Assembly: GCF_009649075.1 (NCBI RefSeq)
Contig: NZ_CP045737.1
Coordinates: 248,001-312,000 of the forward strand
DNA: 64,000 nucleotides
Reading direction: 5' to 3'
From: Aeromicrobium yanjiei
Lineage (GTDB): Bacteria; Actinomycetota; Actinomycetes; Propionibacteriales; Nocardioidaceae
Part shown: positions 20,795-29,270 of the stretch, piece by piece
Numbering within the stretch: position 1 is the first letter of the stretch
Layout of the letters: every line of letters starts with the position of its first letter
The notes under the pieces: model-generated
Told to the model about the DNA's origin: nothing
Seen by the model: only the letters and a program-made list of their open reading frames with translations
The model's database searches: none
Translations under genes and position numbers: made by a program

Positions 20795-20851
20795 AGCCCG
20801 CCAAACATCACGCGGCGTGACATGTGGCGGGCCAAACCCGCCAAATCTCGG
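20777..20851. repeat. 75-nt palindromic repeat, right copy (inverted) flanking the DUF559 gene
   Basis: Inverted relative to 19735-19809. The 58-base core 20794-20851 matches 49 of 58 bases of 19735-19792 after reverse complementing. The outer arms CCGAGATGTG (20777-20786) and CAAATCTCGG (20842-20851) pair with one mismatch. The copy contains the stop codon of the DUF559 gene (20792-20794). Confidence 0.85.
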
Positions 20852-20878
20852 AGACGGGGCGGGGCGGGGCGGGAGGGG

Positions 20879-21556
20879 TCAGCGGGCGCGGCGCTGGAGG
20901 CGCTCGAGGTCGAGGATGACGACGCTGCGGGGCTCGAGGCGCAGCCAGCCGCGTGAGGCGAAGTCGGCCAGGGCCTTGTTGACCGTCTCGCGGGAGGCGC
21001 CGACCAGCTGGGCGAGCTCCTCCTGCGTGAGGTCGTGGTTGACGTGGATGCCGTCGTCCGCGCGGCGGCCGAAGCGCGACGCCAGGTCGAGCAGCGCCTT
21101 GGCGACGCGACCGGGGACGTCGCTGAAGACCAGGTCGCCGACGACCTCGTTGGTGCGGCGCAGGCGGCCCGCGAGCTGGTTGAGCAGCGCGTGGGCGACA
21201 TCGGGGTGCGCGCTGAGGACGGGGCTCAGGGCCTCGTGTCCCAGCGACTTCAGCTCGACGTCGGTGACGGCCGTGGCGGTCGCGGAGCGGGGTCCGGGGT
21301 CGAAGAACGACAGCTCGCCGAACATCTGACCGGGGCCGAGGATCGCGAGGAGGTTCTCGCGGCCGTCGGGGGACGTGCGTCCGAGCTTCATCTTGCCGTC
21401 CGTGACGACGTACAGCTGGTTGCCGTCGTCGCCCTCGTTGAAGAGGATCTCTCCGCGGCGCAACGAGCTCGACGACATCGAGGACTCGAGGGCCTCCGCA
21501 GCCTCGTCGTCGAGGCCGGAGAACAGCGGTGCCTGGCGCAGAACGTCGTCGGTCAC
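20879..21556 (-). CDS. crp: Crp/Fnr-family cAMP receptor protein
   Basis: This 225-residue regulator matches the length of M. tuberculosis Rv3676 (224). The N-terminal cyclic-nucleotide domain shows [20 protein letters not shown] and [18 protein letters not shown] (phosphate-binding cassette). The C-terminal winged helix has [21 protein letters not shown] as recognition element. The GTG at 21556 was chosen over an upstream ATG because AGGAAG precedes it and the family alignment begins there. It sits divergent from nth, as in Mycobacterium and Streptomyces. The mycobacterial protein binds TGTGA-N6-TCACA; sequences of this type are found before actP and hppA in this window. Confidence 0.94.
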   Translation of the reverse strand: MTDDVLRQAPLFSGLDDEAAEALESSMSSSSLRRGEILFNEGDDGNQLYVVTDGKMKLGRTSPDGRENLLAILGPGQMFGELSFFDPGPRSATATAVTDVELKSLGHEALSPVLSAHPDVAHALLNQLAGRLRRTNEVVGDLVFSDVPGRVAKALLDLASRFGRRADDGIHVNHDLTQEELAQLVGASRETVNKALADFASRGWLRLEPRSVVILDLERLQRRAR

Positions 21557-21655
21557 GGTCTTCCTATCGGTCGTGTCACAGAGGTCACGATGTGTGCACC
21601 CTCCCGCAGTTTCCCACATCCGGGCGTCTCACCGCGAGCCACGCGCCGGGGGACG

Positions 21656-21661
21656 TACTCT
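21656..21661 (+). promoter_or_regulatory. -10 hexamer TACTCT of nth, leaderless type
   Basis: TACTCT ends 7 bases before the GTG start of nth, placing the transcription start at the start codon. Confidence 0.5.
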
Positions 21662-21668
21662 GGAGCAC

Positions 21669-22388
21669 GTGCCGACCACCGTGACCCGACCGGACACAGC
21701 CCTGGTCCGCCGGGCCCGCAAGATGCATCGCGTGCTCGCCGAGACCTATCCCGAGGCAGGGTGCGAGCTGGACTTCCGTACGCCGTTCGAGCTCCTCGTC
21801 GCGACCGTCCTGTCGGCGCAGACGACCGACCGACGGGTCAACGCGATCACCCCCGCGCTGTTCGCGGCGTTCCCCGATCCGTACGCGATGGCGGGCGCCC
21901 CCCGCGCCGAGCTGGAGGAGATCATCCGGCCGACCGGATTCTTCCGGGCCAAGACCGACAGCCTGCTGGGCCTGTCCGCCGCGCTGGTGGAGCGGTACGA
22001 CGGCGAGGTCCCCGCTCGCCTGAGCGACCTGGTCACCCTGCCGGGCGTCGGCCGCAAGACCGCGAACGTCGTGCTGGGCAATGCGTTCGGCGTCCCGGGC
22101 ATCACGGTCGACACGCACTTCGCCCGGCTCGTCCGACGCTTCGAGTGGGTCACCGAGGACGTCGCGAAGGACCCGGTCAAGACCGAGCACGCGGTCGGTG
22201 CGCTCTTCCCTCGCAAGGACTGGACGATGCTCAGCCACCGGCTGATCTGGCACGGGCGCCGCCGCTGCCATGCCAAGAAGCCGGCCTGCGGAGCCTGCCC
22301 CGTGGCCCACTGGTGCCCCGCGTACGGGACCGGGCCGACCGATCCGGTCGTCGCGGCCGCGCTCGTGACCACCCAAGGGCCCGCATGA
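21669..22388 (+). CDS. nth: Endonuclease III (DNA glycosylase/AP lyase)
   Basis: This 239-residue base-excision repair enzyme removes oxidised pyrimidines and cuts at abasic sites. Helix-hairpin-helix: [20 protein letters not shown], with the catalytic Lys in GRKTA; the catalytic Asp is in TVDTHFARL. The 4Fe-4S cluster motif C-x6-C-x2-C-x5-C is complete in [17 protein letters not shown]. The GTG start is supported by a -10 element directly in front and by the family's N-terminus. The gene heads a coupled operon nth-lipoprotein-NUDIX-marP-membrane protein with 4-base overlaps, the same order as Rv3674c to Rv3671c. Confidence 0.95.
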   Translation: MPTTVTRPDTALVRRARKMHRVLAETYPEAGCELDFRTPFELLVATVLSAQTTDRRVNAITPALFAAFPDPYAMAGAPRAELEEIIRPTGFFRAKTDSLLGLSAALVERYDGEVPARLSDLVTLPGVGRKTANVVLGNAFGVPGITVDTHFARLVRRFEWVTEDVAKDPVKTEHAVGALFPRKDWTMLSHRLIWHGRRRCHAKKPACGACPVAHWCPAYGTGPTDPVVAAALVTTQGPA

Positions 22389-22990
22389 GGATCCGGGCGC
22401 TGGTCGCCGTCGCCGCCCTGCTCACGGTCGCAGCCTGCGGGTCCGACGAGCCCACGAGCACGAAGCCGACGTTCGGGGGCCCCGCGCCGACGTTCGCACC
22501 CGACGAGCTGAGCGGTGCCAAGGAGGCCGCCGGGATCGAGGACTGCCCCGCGCCGGGCCGACCTGCCGCGGACCTGCCGGACGTCACGCTCGAGTGCCTC
22601 GGCGGCGGCCGTGCGGTCGACCTGTCGGCGCTCGGTGGCAAGCCCACCGTCATCAACCTGTGGGCGAGCTGGTGCGCGCCGTGCCGCAACGAGATGCCCC
22701 TGCTCGCCAAGGCCGACGAGGCGTACGGCGACCGGGTCCAGTTCATCGGCATCGACTTCAAGGACGCCGCCCCCGACGACGCGATCGAGCTCGCCCGCGC
22801 GACCGGTGTGACGTACCCCCAGCTCGTCGACCCCGAGGGCACGACCGTCGCCTCGCTCAAGGTCGTCAACCTGCCGCAGACGATCTTCGTGGACGCACAG
22901 GGAAGAATGGTCGCCACGGAGCGCAAGGAGTTCCGTTCGTACGCCGAGCTGACGGCCGCGATCGACGATCATCTGGGAGTGGCGCCATGA
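22385..22990 (+). CDS. TlpA/ResA-type thioredoxin-fold lipoprotein
   Basis: This 201-residue protein has a lipoprotein signal ([20 protein letters not shown], lipobox TVAAC, mature Cys19), a short linker, and a thioredoxin domain with the redox motif WCAPC in [23 protein letters not shown] and [12 protein letters not shown] (cis-Pro) complete the fold. It should act outside the membrane as a thiol-disulfide reductant, for example in cytochrome c maturation. The position between nth and the CoA-type NUDIX gene is the same as Rv3673c. The start overlaps the nth stop. Confidence 0.92.
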   Translation: MRIRALVAVAALLTVAACGSDEPTSTKPTFGGPAPTFAPDELSGAKEAAGIEDCPAPGRPAADLPDVTLECLGGGRAVDLSALGGKPTVINLWASWCAPCRNEMPLLAKADEAYGDRVQFIGIDFKDAAPDDAIELARATGVTYPQLVDPEGTTVASLKVVNLPQTIFVDAQGRMVATERKEFRSYAELTAAIDDHLGVAP

Positions 22991-23637
22991 CGGCCGACGG
23001 CCTGCCCGACTGGCTCCGGCCGCTCGAGGAGCTCGCCGCGTCCGTGGACGCGGGGCAGCTGTCGCCCAACTTCCCCAGCGTCCCGCCCGATGCGCGCCCG
23101 GCCGCGGTGCTGATGCTGTTCTCCGAGGGCGAGGCGGGCCCCGAGCTGCTGCTGACCGAGCGCGCGGCCACGATGCGCAACCACCCGGGCCAGATCGCGT
23201 TCCCGGGCGGCAAGTCCGATCCCGAGGACGCGGACGCGGCGGCGACCGCCCTGCGCGAGGCGCAGGAGGAGGTCGGCGTGGACCCCGGCACGGTCGAGGT
23301 CTTCGGCACCCTGCCGACCCTGTGGCTCCCGCCGAGCAACTTCGCCGTGACACCCGTGCTGGGCTTCTGGCGCGAGCCGAAGCCGCTCGGACCGGTGAGC
23401 GACCAGGAGGTCGTCACGGTGATCCACCAGCCCATCCGCAGCCTGGTCGACCCGCTCAACCGGTTCAGCGTCCGGCACACCTCGGGCTGGATGGGGCCAG
23501 CATTCGAGGTGGGCACCCCGATGCCGCTCTGGGGCTTCACCGCAGGAGTCATCTCCCGGCTGTTCGAGCGGCTCGGCTGGGAGCAGCCGTGGGACGACAG
23601 CGTGACCCGACCGCTGCCCGAGCTGCCCTCGCGATGA
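22987..23637 (+). CDS. NUDIX hydrolase, coenzyme A pyrophosphatase type
   Basis: This 216-residue protein carries the full NUDIX box preceded by the NuCoA motif: LLTERAATMRNHPGQIAFPGGKSDP, then the helix ALREAQEEVGV. The NuCoA motif (LLTxR...R.H.GxIxFPGG) marks enzymes that hydrolyse CoA or its derivatives to phosphopantetheine and 3',5'-ADP. It corresponds to Rv3672c. The end is coupled to marP by an ATGA overlap. The N-terminal 50 residues are variable. Confidence 0.9.
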   Translation: MTADGLPDWLRPLEELAASVDAGQLSPNFPSVPPDARPAAVLMLFSEGEAGPELLLTERAATMRNHPGQIAFPGGKSDPEDADAAATALREAQEEVGVDPGTVEVFGTLPTLWLPPSNFAVTPVLGFWREPKPLGPVSDQEVVTVIHQPIRSLVDPLNRFSVRHTSGWMGPAFEVGTPMPLWGFTAGVISRLFERLGWEQPWDDSVTRPLPELPSR

Positions 23638-24806
23638 ACTCCTTCGACCTGGTCATCGTGGTCATCCTGGTGGCCTATGCGGTCTCGGGCTACGTCCAGG
23701 GCTTCGTGATCAACCTCGTCGCGACGGTGGGCCTGCTGATCGGCGGCCTGCTCGCGATCGCGCTGGTGCCGCAGGTCCTGTCCGGCGGCACGCCCACGCT
23801 GTCCAGCTCGCTGCTCGCGCTGGGCCTCGTGATCGGCGCCGCGGCGATCGGCCAGGCCATCGGCACGTACGTCGGCTCGGTCCTGCGCGACGGGCTCACG
23901 TGGCGTCCCCTGCGGTGGGTCGACGCGGTCGCGGGCAGCGCCCTCAGCATGGTCGCGGTGCTGTGCGCGGCGTGGGCGCTCGGCTACTCCGTCAGCGGGA
24001 CGTCGATCCCCTACCTGTCGACCGCCTCGCGCGACTCCTCGATCCTCCAGCGCGTCGACGGCGTCATGCCGGCGCAGGCGACCTCTGTGCTGCGGTCGTT
24101 CAACGAGGTGCTCGACTCCAACCTGTTCCCGCGCTACATCGACCCGTTCGAGAGCGAGGACATCGCCGAGGTCGGCCCGCCCGACACCGCGACGCTGGCC
24201 CGACCGGGCGTGCAGAAGGCCCGCGAGAGCGTCGTGAAGATCCTGGGCCAGGCCAGGTGCGACCGGGGCATCGAGGGGTCCGGCTTCGCGTACGCCGACG
24301 GCCGGGTCATGACCAATGCGCACGTCGTGGCCGGGGTCGAGGCACCGTCCGTCGTCGTGGGTGATCGCCGGGTGCCGGCGCGGGTCGTGCTGTTCGACCG
24401 CGACCTGGACGTCGCGGTGCTGGCCGTGGACGGGCTCGGCCTCGCGCCCCTGTCGTTCGACCGCGGCGGCAAGGCCGGCCAGTCCGCAGCGATCCTCGGC
24501 TATCCCGAGAACGGTCCCTTCGACGCCAGGGCGGCCCGGATCCGCAGCGAGATGCGGCTGCGCAGCCCGGACATCTACGACCGTGGGCAGGTCGTGCGCG
24601 AGACCTTCTCGGTCCGCGGCCTGGTCCGCTCGGGCAACTCCGGCGGGCCGCTCGTGTCGAGGGACGGATCGGTCCTCGGCGTGATCTTCGCGGCCTCGGT
24701 CTCCAACAAGTCCACGGGCTATGCGCTGACGGCCGACCAGGTCGCCGAGGACGCCCGCAAGGGCATCGCGGCCACGCAGCCCGTCTCGACGGGGGAGTGT
24801 GCCTGA
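23634..24806 (+). CDS. marP: Periplasmic serine protease MarP (membrane-anchored, acid resistance)
   Basis: This 390-residue protein has four N-terminal membrane segments of the CvpA type (about residues 4-120) and an extracytoplasmic trypsin-like domain. The catalytic triad is visible as His230 (TNAHVV), Asp259 (DLDVAVL) and Ser336 (SGNSGGP). Cys209 (GQARCDRG) and Cys389 (two residues from the end) correspond to the disulfide that stabilises the active M. tuberculosis enzyme. In Mycobacterium MarP is needed to keep intracellular pH neutral in acid and cleaves the peptidoglycan hydrolase RipA. Triad spacing matches the mycobacterial protein closely, so function is probably the same. The start overlaps the NUDIX stop. 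Confidence 0.93.
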   Translation: MNSFDLVIVVILVAYAVSGYVQGFVINLVATVGLLIGGLLAIALVPQVLSGGTPTLSSSLLALGLVIGAAAIGQAIGTYVGSVLRDGLTWRPLRWVDAVAGSALSMVAVLCAAWALGYSVSGTSIPYLSTASRDSSILQRVDGVMPAQATSVLRSFNEVLDSNLFPRYIDPFESEDIAEVGPPDTATLARPGVQKARESVVKILGQARCDRGIEGSGFAYADGRVMTNAHVVAGVEAPSVVVGDRRVPARVVLFDRDLDVAVLAVDGLGLAPLSFDRGGKAGQSAAILGYPENGPFDARAARIRSEMRLRSPDIYDRGQVVRETFSVRGLVRSGNSGGPLVSRDGSVLGVIFAASVSNKSTGYALTADQVAEDARKGIAATQPVSTGECA

Positions 24807-25627
24807 TGCGGTCGTTCTCGTCGCTCGTCGCGTGGCTCCTGACGGTGCTCGCCGGGATCGTGACCGTGCCGCTGCTGTGGGTCTCCTCCCACGTCGCGCA
24901 GGAGGACGGGTACGTCGAGTTCAGCAGCCAGCTGGCGATGGACGACGAGCTCCAGGTCGCGTTCGCGGACTACCTCGCCGACGACTTCGTGCAGCGCGGC
25001 GTGCTGCCCCGACGTCTCGAGGACGTCGCGGCGTCCGCGCTCGCCGCGGTCGCCCGGACGACGACCAATCAGCCGGGCTTCGTGGAGGCGTGGGAGCAGA
25101 CGCAGCGCAGCCTGCACCGGTCGGCGTTCTCGGACGCGAGCGGGCCGCTGACCGTCGACGTGAGCCCCATGGCGCAGTTCGTCACCGACCGGGTCGACAA
25201 GGACCTGCCGGTGTCGTTGCGCGTCCCCCAGGACCTCACGGTGTCGATCGGCTCGGCGTCCGACCGTGACCGGCTCCAGGCCGTCCCGCAGTCCACGACG
25301 TTCGGCCTGCTGGGGCTCCTCGTGGTGATCGTGGCCGGTGTGACGTCGCTGCTCTCGGCCCGCAGCCGTCCGCTCGCGGTCGCGGCCCTCGGGGTCGGCG
25401 CGCTGGTCGTGGCGGGCGTGGTCCGGTTCGCGTCGTCGGAGATCGCACCGCGCCTCGTGGACGAGGCGAAGGACGAGAACGCGTTCGCTCGGACGGTCCA
25501 GCGCCTGCTGGTGGATCGCGCGTCGGACTCGCTGGCCGGCTGGCTGGAGTGGATCGCGATCGGCGGGGCCGTCGCGATCGTCGTCGGCCTGGTCGCCCGG
25601 TTGGCGACGGGCCGCCGGGCCTCCTAG
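24806..25627 (+). CDS. Membrane protein of unknown function downstream of marP
   Basis: This 273-residue protein has an N-terminal hydrophobic segment (SLVAWLLTVLAGIVTVPLLW), an exported domain of about 170 residues without known motif, then two or three membrane segments from about residue 166 (STTFGLLGLLVVIVAG...; WIAIGGAVAIVVGLVARLA). The ATG at 24806 shares a base with the marP stop and follows GGGGGAG; an upstream GTG is possible but less well placed. The layout is like the N-terminal part of the phospholipase-fused protein at 58682, but I see no clear sequence similarity. Its stop shares CTAG with the convergent gene. Confidence 0.78.
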   Translation: MRSFSSLVAWLLTVLAGIVTVPLLWVSSHVAQEDGYVEFSSQLAMDDELQVAFADYLADDFVQRGVLPRRLEDVAASALAAVARTTTNQPGFVEAWEQTQRSLHRSAFSDASGPLTVDVSPMAQFVTDRVDKDLPVSLRVPQDLTVSIGSASDRDRLQAVPQSTTFGLLGLLVVIVAGVTSLLSARSRPLAVAALGVGALVVAGVVRFASSEIAPRLVDEAKDENAFARTVQRLLVDRASDSLAGWLEWIAIGGAVAIVVGLVARLATGRRAS

Positions 25628-26013
25628 CTCGTACGGCCCTTGAGGGCCGCGGGGATCTCGCGTGCGGTCGCGATGGTCTTCTCGGGGGCGCGGATCTTCT
25701 TCAGCATCTTGATGCCGATGAAGATGAGAGCCGCCGCGAGCACGAGGTAGACGCCCGCGACGATCAGGAACGCCCACGCGGGGTCGAGTCCCGTCCAGGT
25801 CAGGAAGTACGCGAACGCGATCGACAGCAAGATGATGATGAGCAGGCCGAAGAAGGCGGCGACCGCGATCATCGCCGCGCCGACCCCACCTGCCTTGGCG
25901 CTGAACTTGAGCTCGCTCTTGGCGAGCTGGATCTCGGCCTGCACCAGGGCGGAGATGTCGCGGCTGGCATCGGCAACGAGCCGACCGATCGTCGGGTCTT
26001 CCGTGGAGCTCAT
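25624..26013 (-). CDS. Phage holin-like / DUF1469 actinobacterial membrane protein
   Basis: This 129-residue protein has an amphipathic N-terminus (TIGRLVADASRDISALVQAEIQLAKSEL) and two strong membrane segments (AAMIAVAAFFGLLIIILLSIAF; AWAFLIVAGVYLVLAAALIFIG) followed by a basic tail. The pattern is that of the Phage_holin_3_6/DUF1469 family, chromosomal in actinobacteria and not phage-derived here. Its role is unknown. The stop codon overlaps that of the convergent gene in a CTAG. Confidence 0.85.
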   Translation of the reverse strand: MSSTEDPTIGRLVADASRDISALVQAEIQLAKSELKFSAKAGGVGAAMIAVAAFFGLLIIILLSIAFAYFLTWTGLDPAWAFLIVAGVYLVLAAALIFIGIKMLKKIRAPEKTIATAREIPAALKGRTS

Positions 26014-26051
26014 GGGTGCGAGCCTACAAGCGTTCGGGCACAGTGCGCAGG

Positions 26052-26222
26052 TCAGCGTCCCAGCACCGTGAGGATGCCGACGTCGGGGGAGTGCCAGATC
26101 ATGTTGCCGCCGACCACGACGCCGAGCAGGAGCGCGCCGGCGACCAGATCGGTCCGCACGCGGCGGCGGTTGTGGGCAGTCGACTCGGCGGCACGCTCGG
26201 TGCTCGTGGGGGTCGGTTCCAT
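26052..26222 (-). CDS. Small single-span membrane protein
   Basis: This 56-residue open frame (MEPTPTSTERAAESTAHNRR) has a hydrophilic N-terminus and one membrane segment (LVAGALLLGVVVGGNMIW). No known family. The ATG at 26222 gives a plausible topology; an in-frame extension upstream is unsupported. It lies between acs and the holin-like gene on the same strand. Confidence 0.5.
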   Translation of the reverse strand: MEPTPTSTERAAESTAHNRRRVRTDLVAGALLLGVVVGGNMIWHSPDVGILTVLGR

Positions 26223-26301
26223 GGGCCCATCGTGCCCAGATCGACCTGACCGAAACCTGAACGTGACCCGTCCTACGCCTGTGCGTGTGGCCAACACCAC
26301 A

Positions 26302-26350
26302 CGAGTGGCGCAGTGGGGTGGGTCCGGTGGACCGCCCACCGCGCCACTCG
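26302..26350. repeat. Hairpin with TGCGCCACTCG-family arms after acs
   Basis: CGAGTGGCGC (26302-26311) is exactly complementary to GCGCCACTCG (26341-26350), and the G-rich interior can pair further (GGTGGG with CCCACC). The arms equal those of the elements at 2501 and 47123, but the interior differs. It lies just past the acs stop and may also serve as its terminator. Confidence 0.7.
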
Positions 26351-26357
26351 CAGGCGA

Positions 26358-28316
26358 CTAGTCCTCGTCGGTGGCCTTTTGCATGCCGCTCGTGATGAGG
26401 TCCATGACCCCGGAGTCGGCGAGGGTCGTGGTGTTGCCGACCTCGCGATTCTCTGCGACGTCGCGCAGCAGGCGCCGCATGATCTTGCCCGAGCGGGTCT
26501 TGGGCAGCTCGGGGACGACCATGATCTGGCGCGGCTTGGCGATGGGCCCGATCTGGTGGCCGACGTGGTTGCGCAGCTCGGTGAGGACCTCGGTGCCGCC
26601 GTCCCCGGCGGACTCGCGCAGGATCACGAACGCGACGACGGCCTGGCCGGTCGTGTCGTCCGTGGCACCCACGACCGCGGCCTCGGCGACCTTGGGGTGC
26701 GACACGAGCGCGGACTCGATCTCGGTCGTCGAGAGCCGGTGCCCCGACACGTTCATGACGTCGTCCACGCGGCCGAGCAGCCAGATCGCGCCGTCCTCGT
26801 CCTTGCGGGCGCCGTCTCCGGCGAAGTAGTACTGCGGCCAGCGCGACCAGTACGTCTTCTTGTAGCGCTCGTCGTCGCCCCAGATCGTGCGCAACATCGA
26901 GGGCCAGGGCGCGGTGATGACGAGGTAGCCGCCCTCGCCGTTGTCGACCGGCTTGCCGGCGTCGTCGACGACCTCGGCCGAGATGCCGGGGATCGCGGTC
27001 ATCGCGGACCCGGGCTTGCCGGACGTGACGCCGGGCAGCGGGCTGATCATGTGGGCGCCGGTCTCGGTCTGCCACCACGTGTCGACGATCGGGGTGCGAC
27101 CGCCGCCGACGTGGTCGCGGTACCAGACGTACGCCTCGGGGTTGATCGACTCGCCCACCGAGCCGAGGATGCGCAGGCTGGACAGGTCGAACTTCGCGGG
27201 GATCTCCTCGCCCCACTTCATGCAGGTGCGGATCGCAGTGGGCGCGGTGTAGAACAGCGTGACCTTGAACTTCTCGATGATCTCCCACCAGCGGCCCTTG
27301 TGCGGGGTGTCGGGGGTGCCCTCGTAGAGCACCTGCGTCGCGCCGTTCGCGAGCGGGCCGTAGACGATGTAGGAGTGGCCGGTCACCCAGCCGACGTCGG
27401 CGGTGCACCAGTAGACGTCGTCGGGCTTGTGGTCGAAGACCGCCCAGAACGTCCACGCCGACTGCACCAGGTAGCCGCCGGTCGTGTGCAGGATGCCCTT
27501 CGGGGATCCGGTCGTCCCGGACGTGTACATCACGTAGAGCGGGTGCTCTGCGTCGAACATCTCCGGGGTGTGCTCGGTGGAGGCCTGGTCGACGGTCTCG
27601 TGCCACCAGACGTCTCGACCCTCGGTCCACTCGACGTCCTGGCCGGTGCGCCGCACGACGAGGACGCCGGTGACGTCGGGGCACTTCTGCAGCGCCTCGT
27701 CGACCGCGGGCTTGAGCGCCGACGGCGAGCCCCGGCGGAAGCCGCCGTCGGCGGTGATGACGACCTTGGCGTCGCAGTCCAGGATGCGGCTGGACAGCGC
27801 ATCGGCGGAGAAGCCGCCGAACACCACGGTGTGCGGGGCGCCGAGGCGCGCGCACGCCAGCATCGCGACGACCGCCTCGGGGATCATCGGCAGGTAGATC
27901 GCGACGCGGTCGCCGGTCTCGACGCCCAGGTCGATCAGCGCGTTCGCGGCCTGGGACACCAGGTCCTTGAGCTCGGAATAGGTGATGTCGCGGGTGTCGT
28001 CCTCGGGCTCGCCGACGAAGTGCAGCGCGACCCGGTCGCCGTTGCCGGCCTCGACGTGGCGGTCGACGCAGTTGTACGCGGCGTTGAGCTTGCCGCCGAC
28101 GAACCACTTCGCGAACGGCGCGTTCGACCAGTCCAGCACCTCGGTGAACGGCGTGCCCCAGTCGAGACGGTCCGCCTGCTCGCCCCAGAACGCGACGGGG
28201 TCCGCGGCCGCGGTCTCGTAGACGTCGGCCTTGACGTTCGCGTTCGCGGCGAGATCCGCCGGCGGGGCGAACGTCCGCTCCTCGCGGGACAGGTTGCTGA
28301 TGTTCTGCTCGGTCAT
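26358..28316 (-). CDS. acs: Acetyl-CoA synthetase
   Basis: This 652-residue enzyme activates acetate to acetyl-CoA through acetyl-AMP. The AMP-binding motif YTSGTTGSPKGILHTTGGY, the ADVGWVTGHSYIVYGPL and DTWWQTETGAHM segments, GDGARKDEDGAIWLLGRVDDVMNVSGHR, and the regulatory/catalytic Lys context KTRSGKIMRRLLRD near the C-terminus are all present; that Lys is the usual acetylation target. The ATG at 28316 is preceded by AGGAG. It is divergent from a LuxR-type regulator, with 128 bases between them. Acs, the acetate permease and the regulator together form an acetate-use module. Confidence 0.96.
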   Translation of the reverse strand: MTEQNISNLSREERTFAPPADLAANANVKADVYETAAADPVAFWGEQADRLDWGTPFTEVLDWSNAPFAKWFVGGKLNAAYNCVDRHVEAGNGDRVALHFVGEPEDDTRDITYSELKDLVSQAANALIDLGVETGDRVAIYLPMIPEAVVAMLACARLGAPHTVVFGGFSADALSSRILDCDAKVVITADGGFRRGSPSALKPAVDEALQKCPDVTGVLVVRRTGQDVEWTEGRDVWWHETVDQASTEHTPEMFDAEHPLYVMYTSGTTGSPKGILHTTGGYLVQSAWTFWAVFDHKPDDVYWCTADVGWVTGHSYIVYGPLANGATQVLYEGTPDTPHKGRWWEIIEKFKVTLFYTAPTAIRTCMKWGEEIPAKFDLSSLRILGSVGESINPEAYVWYRDHVGGGRTPIVDTWWQTETGAHMISPLPGVTSGKPGSAMTAIPGISAEVVDDAGKPVDNGEGGYLVITAPWPSMLRTIWGDDERYKKTYWSRWPQYYFAGDGARKDEDGAIWLLGRVDDVMNVSGHRLSTTEIESALVSHPKVAEAAVVGATDDTTGQAVVAFVILRESAGDGGTEVLTELRNHVGHQIGPIAKPRQIMVVPELPKTRSGKIMRRLLRDVAENREVGNTTTLADSGVMDLITSGMQKATDED

Positions 28317-28380
28317 GTCGTCTCCTGGTGCTCGTGGTCCGGCACGGGACGGGCGTGGTGGCGCACCCGTGGCACACTGC

Positions 28381-28405
28381 TGTGGTCTACCCCACATCGT
28401 GGGGT
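28381..28405. promoter_or_regulatory. Overlapping palindromes in the acs/LuxR intergenic region
   Basis: ACCCCAC-ATC-GTGGGGT (28389-28405) is a perfect 7-base inverted repeat. It overlaps TGTGG-TCTACC-CCACA (28381-28396), which has CRP-site spacing but symmetric base changes. One or both are likely operators for the divergent LuxR-type regulator or CRP. Confidence 0.5.
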
Positions 28406-28444
28406 GGTCGAGGGGGATGGTCTAGCCCCGAAAGGGGGTACGCG

Positions 28445-29263
28445 ATGACGGTCGACGTGCGTGCCGACGACCTGGAGGTGCTGCGCGCGTCCGCGGCCCG
28501 GCTGCGGCGCGACTGGGACGTGCCGCTGGTGTTCGGCGGCCTGCGCGACGAGCACGGCGTGCCGGTGACCCTCACGCTCGGCGAGGTGACGACCGATCTC
28601 GCGACGATCACGATCCGGCCCTCGCTGGGGCTGGGCGGCAAGACCTGGCTGAGCCGCCGCCCCGCGTACGTCCGCGACTATGGGAGCTCGCTCGACATCA
28701 CGCACGAGTACGACCGGCAGATCCTCGGCGAGCGGGTCACGTTCCTCGCGGTCGTGCCGATCGTGGTGCGCGACGACGTCCGCGGGCTGCTCTACGCCGG
28801 CACCCGCGGCGGCGAGCCGCTGTCGGAGGCTGCGCTCGAGGCGCTGGTCGCCGAGGCGCGCAAGGTCTCGGGCGAGCTGGAGATCCGCGACGAGGTGGAC
28901 CGGCGGGTACGCCTGGCGCAGTCGGTCGCGGCGGCCGGGCCGAGCACCGTGGAGCGGCAGCTCCTGCGCGATGCGTTCGCCGAGATGCGGATCATCGCTC
29001 GCGAGACCGCCGATCCGCGCACCCGCGAGCGGCTCGAAGCGCTGCTGGTGCAGGACGCCCGCAGCGAGATCACCCTCACCGCGCGGCAGCTGGACGTGAT
29101 GGCGCTCGTCGCGGCGGGGTGCCGCAACGCCGAGATCGCGGAGCGGCTGGGCCTCGGCATCGAGACGGTCAAGAGCTATCTGCGCAGTGCGATGGCCCGC
29201 CTCGGTGCCCGGTCGCGGCACGAGGCCGTGGCGGCTGCTCGCCGTCACGGCCTCCTGCCTTGA
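28445..29263 (+). CDS. LuxR-family regulator with GAF-like sensor domain
   Basis: This 272-residue protein has an N-terminal domain of about 170 residues with GAF-like character (VTFLAVVPIVVRDDVRGLLYAGTRGGEPLSE), a helical linker, and a C-terminal LuxR/NarL helix-turn-helix (LTARQLDVMALVAAGCRNAEIAERLGLGIETVKSYLRSAMARLGA). No phospho-acceptor receiver domain is seen. ATG start after GGGGG. Placed between acs and the acetate permease operon, it probably controls one or both. Similar GAF-LuxR proteins next to acs are common in actinobacteria. The ligand is not identifiable from sequence. Confidence 0.85.
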   Translation: MTVDVRADDLEVLRASAARLRRDWDVPLVFGGLRDEHGVPVTLTLGEVTTDLATITIRPSLGLGGKTWLSRRPAYVRDYGSSLDITHEYDRQILGERVTFLAVVPIVVRDDVRGLLYAGTRGGEPLSEAALEALVAEARKVSGELEIRDEVDRRVRLAQSVAAAGPSTVERQLLRDAFAEMRIIARETADPRTRERLEALLVQDARSEITLTARQLDVMALVAAGCRNAEIAERLGLGIETVKSYLRSAMARLGARSRHEAVAAARRHGLLP

Positions 29264-29270
29264 CCGGTGA

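Noticed and set aside
21557-21600. CRP autoregulatory site before crp (TCAC repeats in GTGTCACAGAGGTCACGA)
   Set aside because: The TCAC elements are direct repeats and the inverted parts have the wrong spacing, so this is not a YGTGA-N6-TCACR palindrome.
25624-26013. Holin-like gene as a prophage remnant
   Set aside because: No other phage gene is nearby, and the family is a common chromosomal actinobacterial membrane protein.
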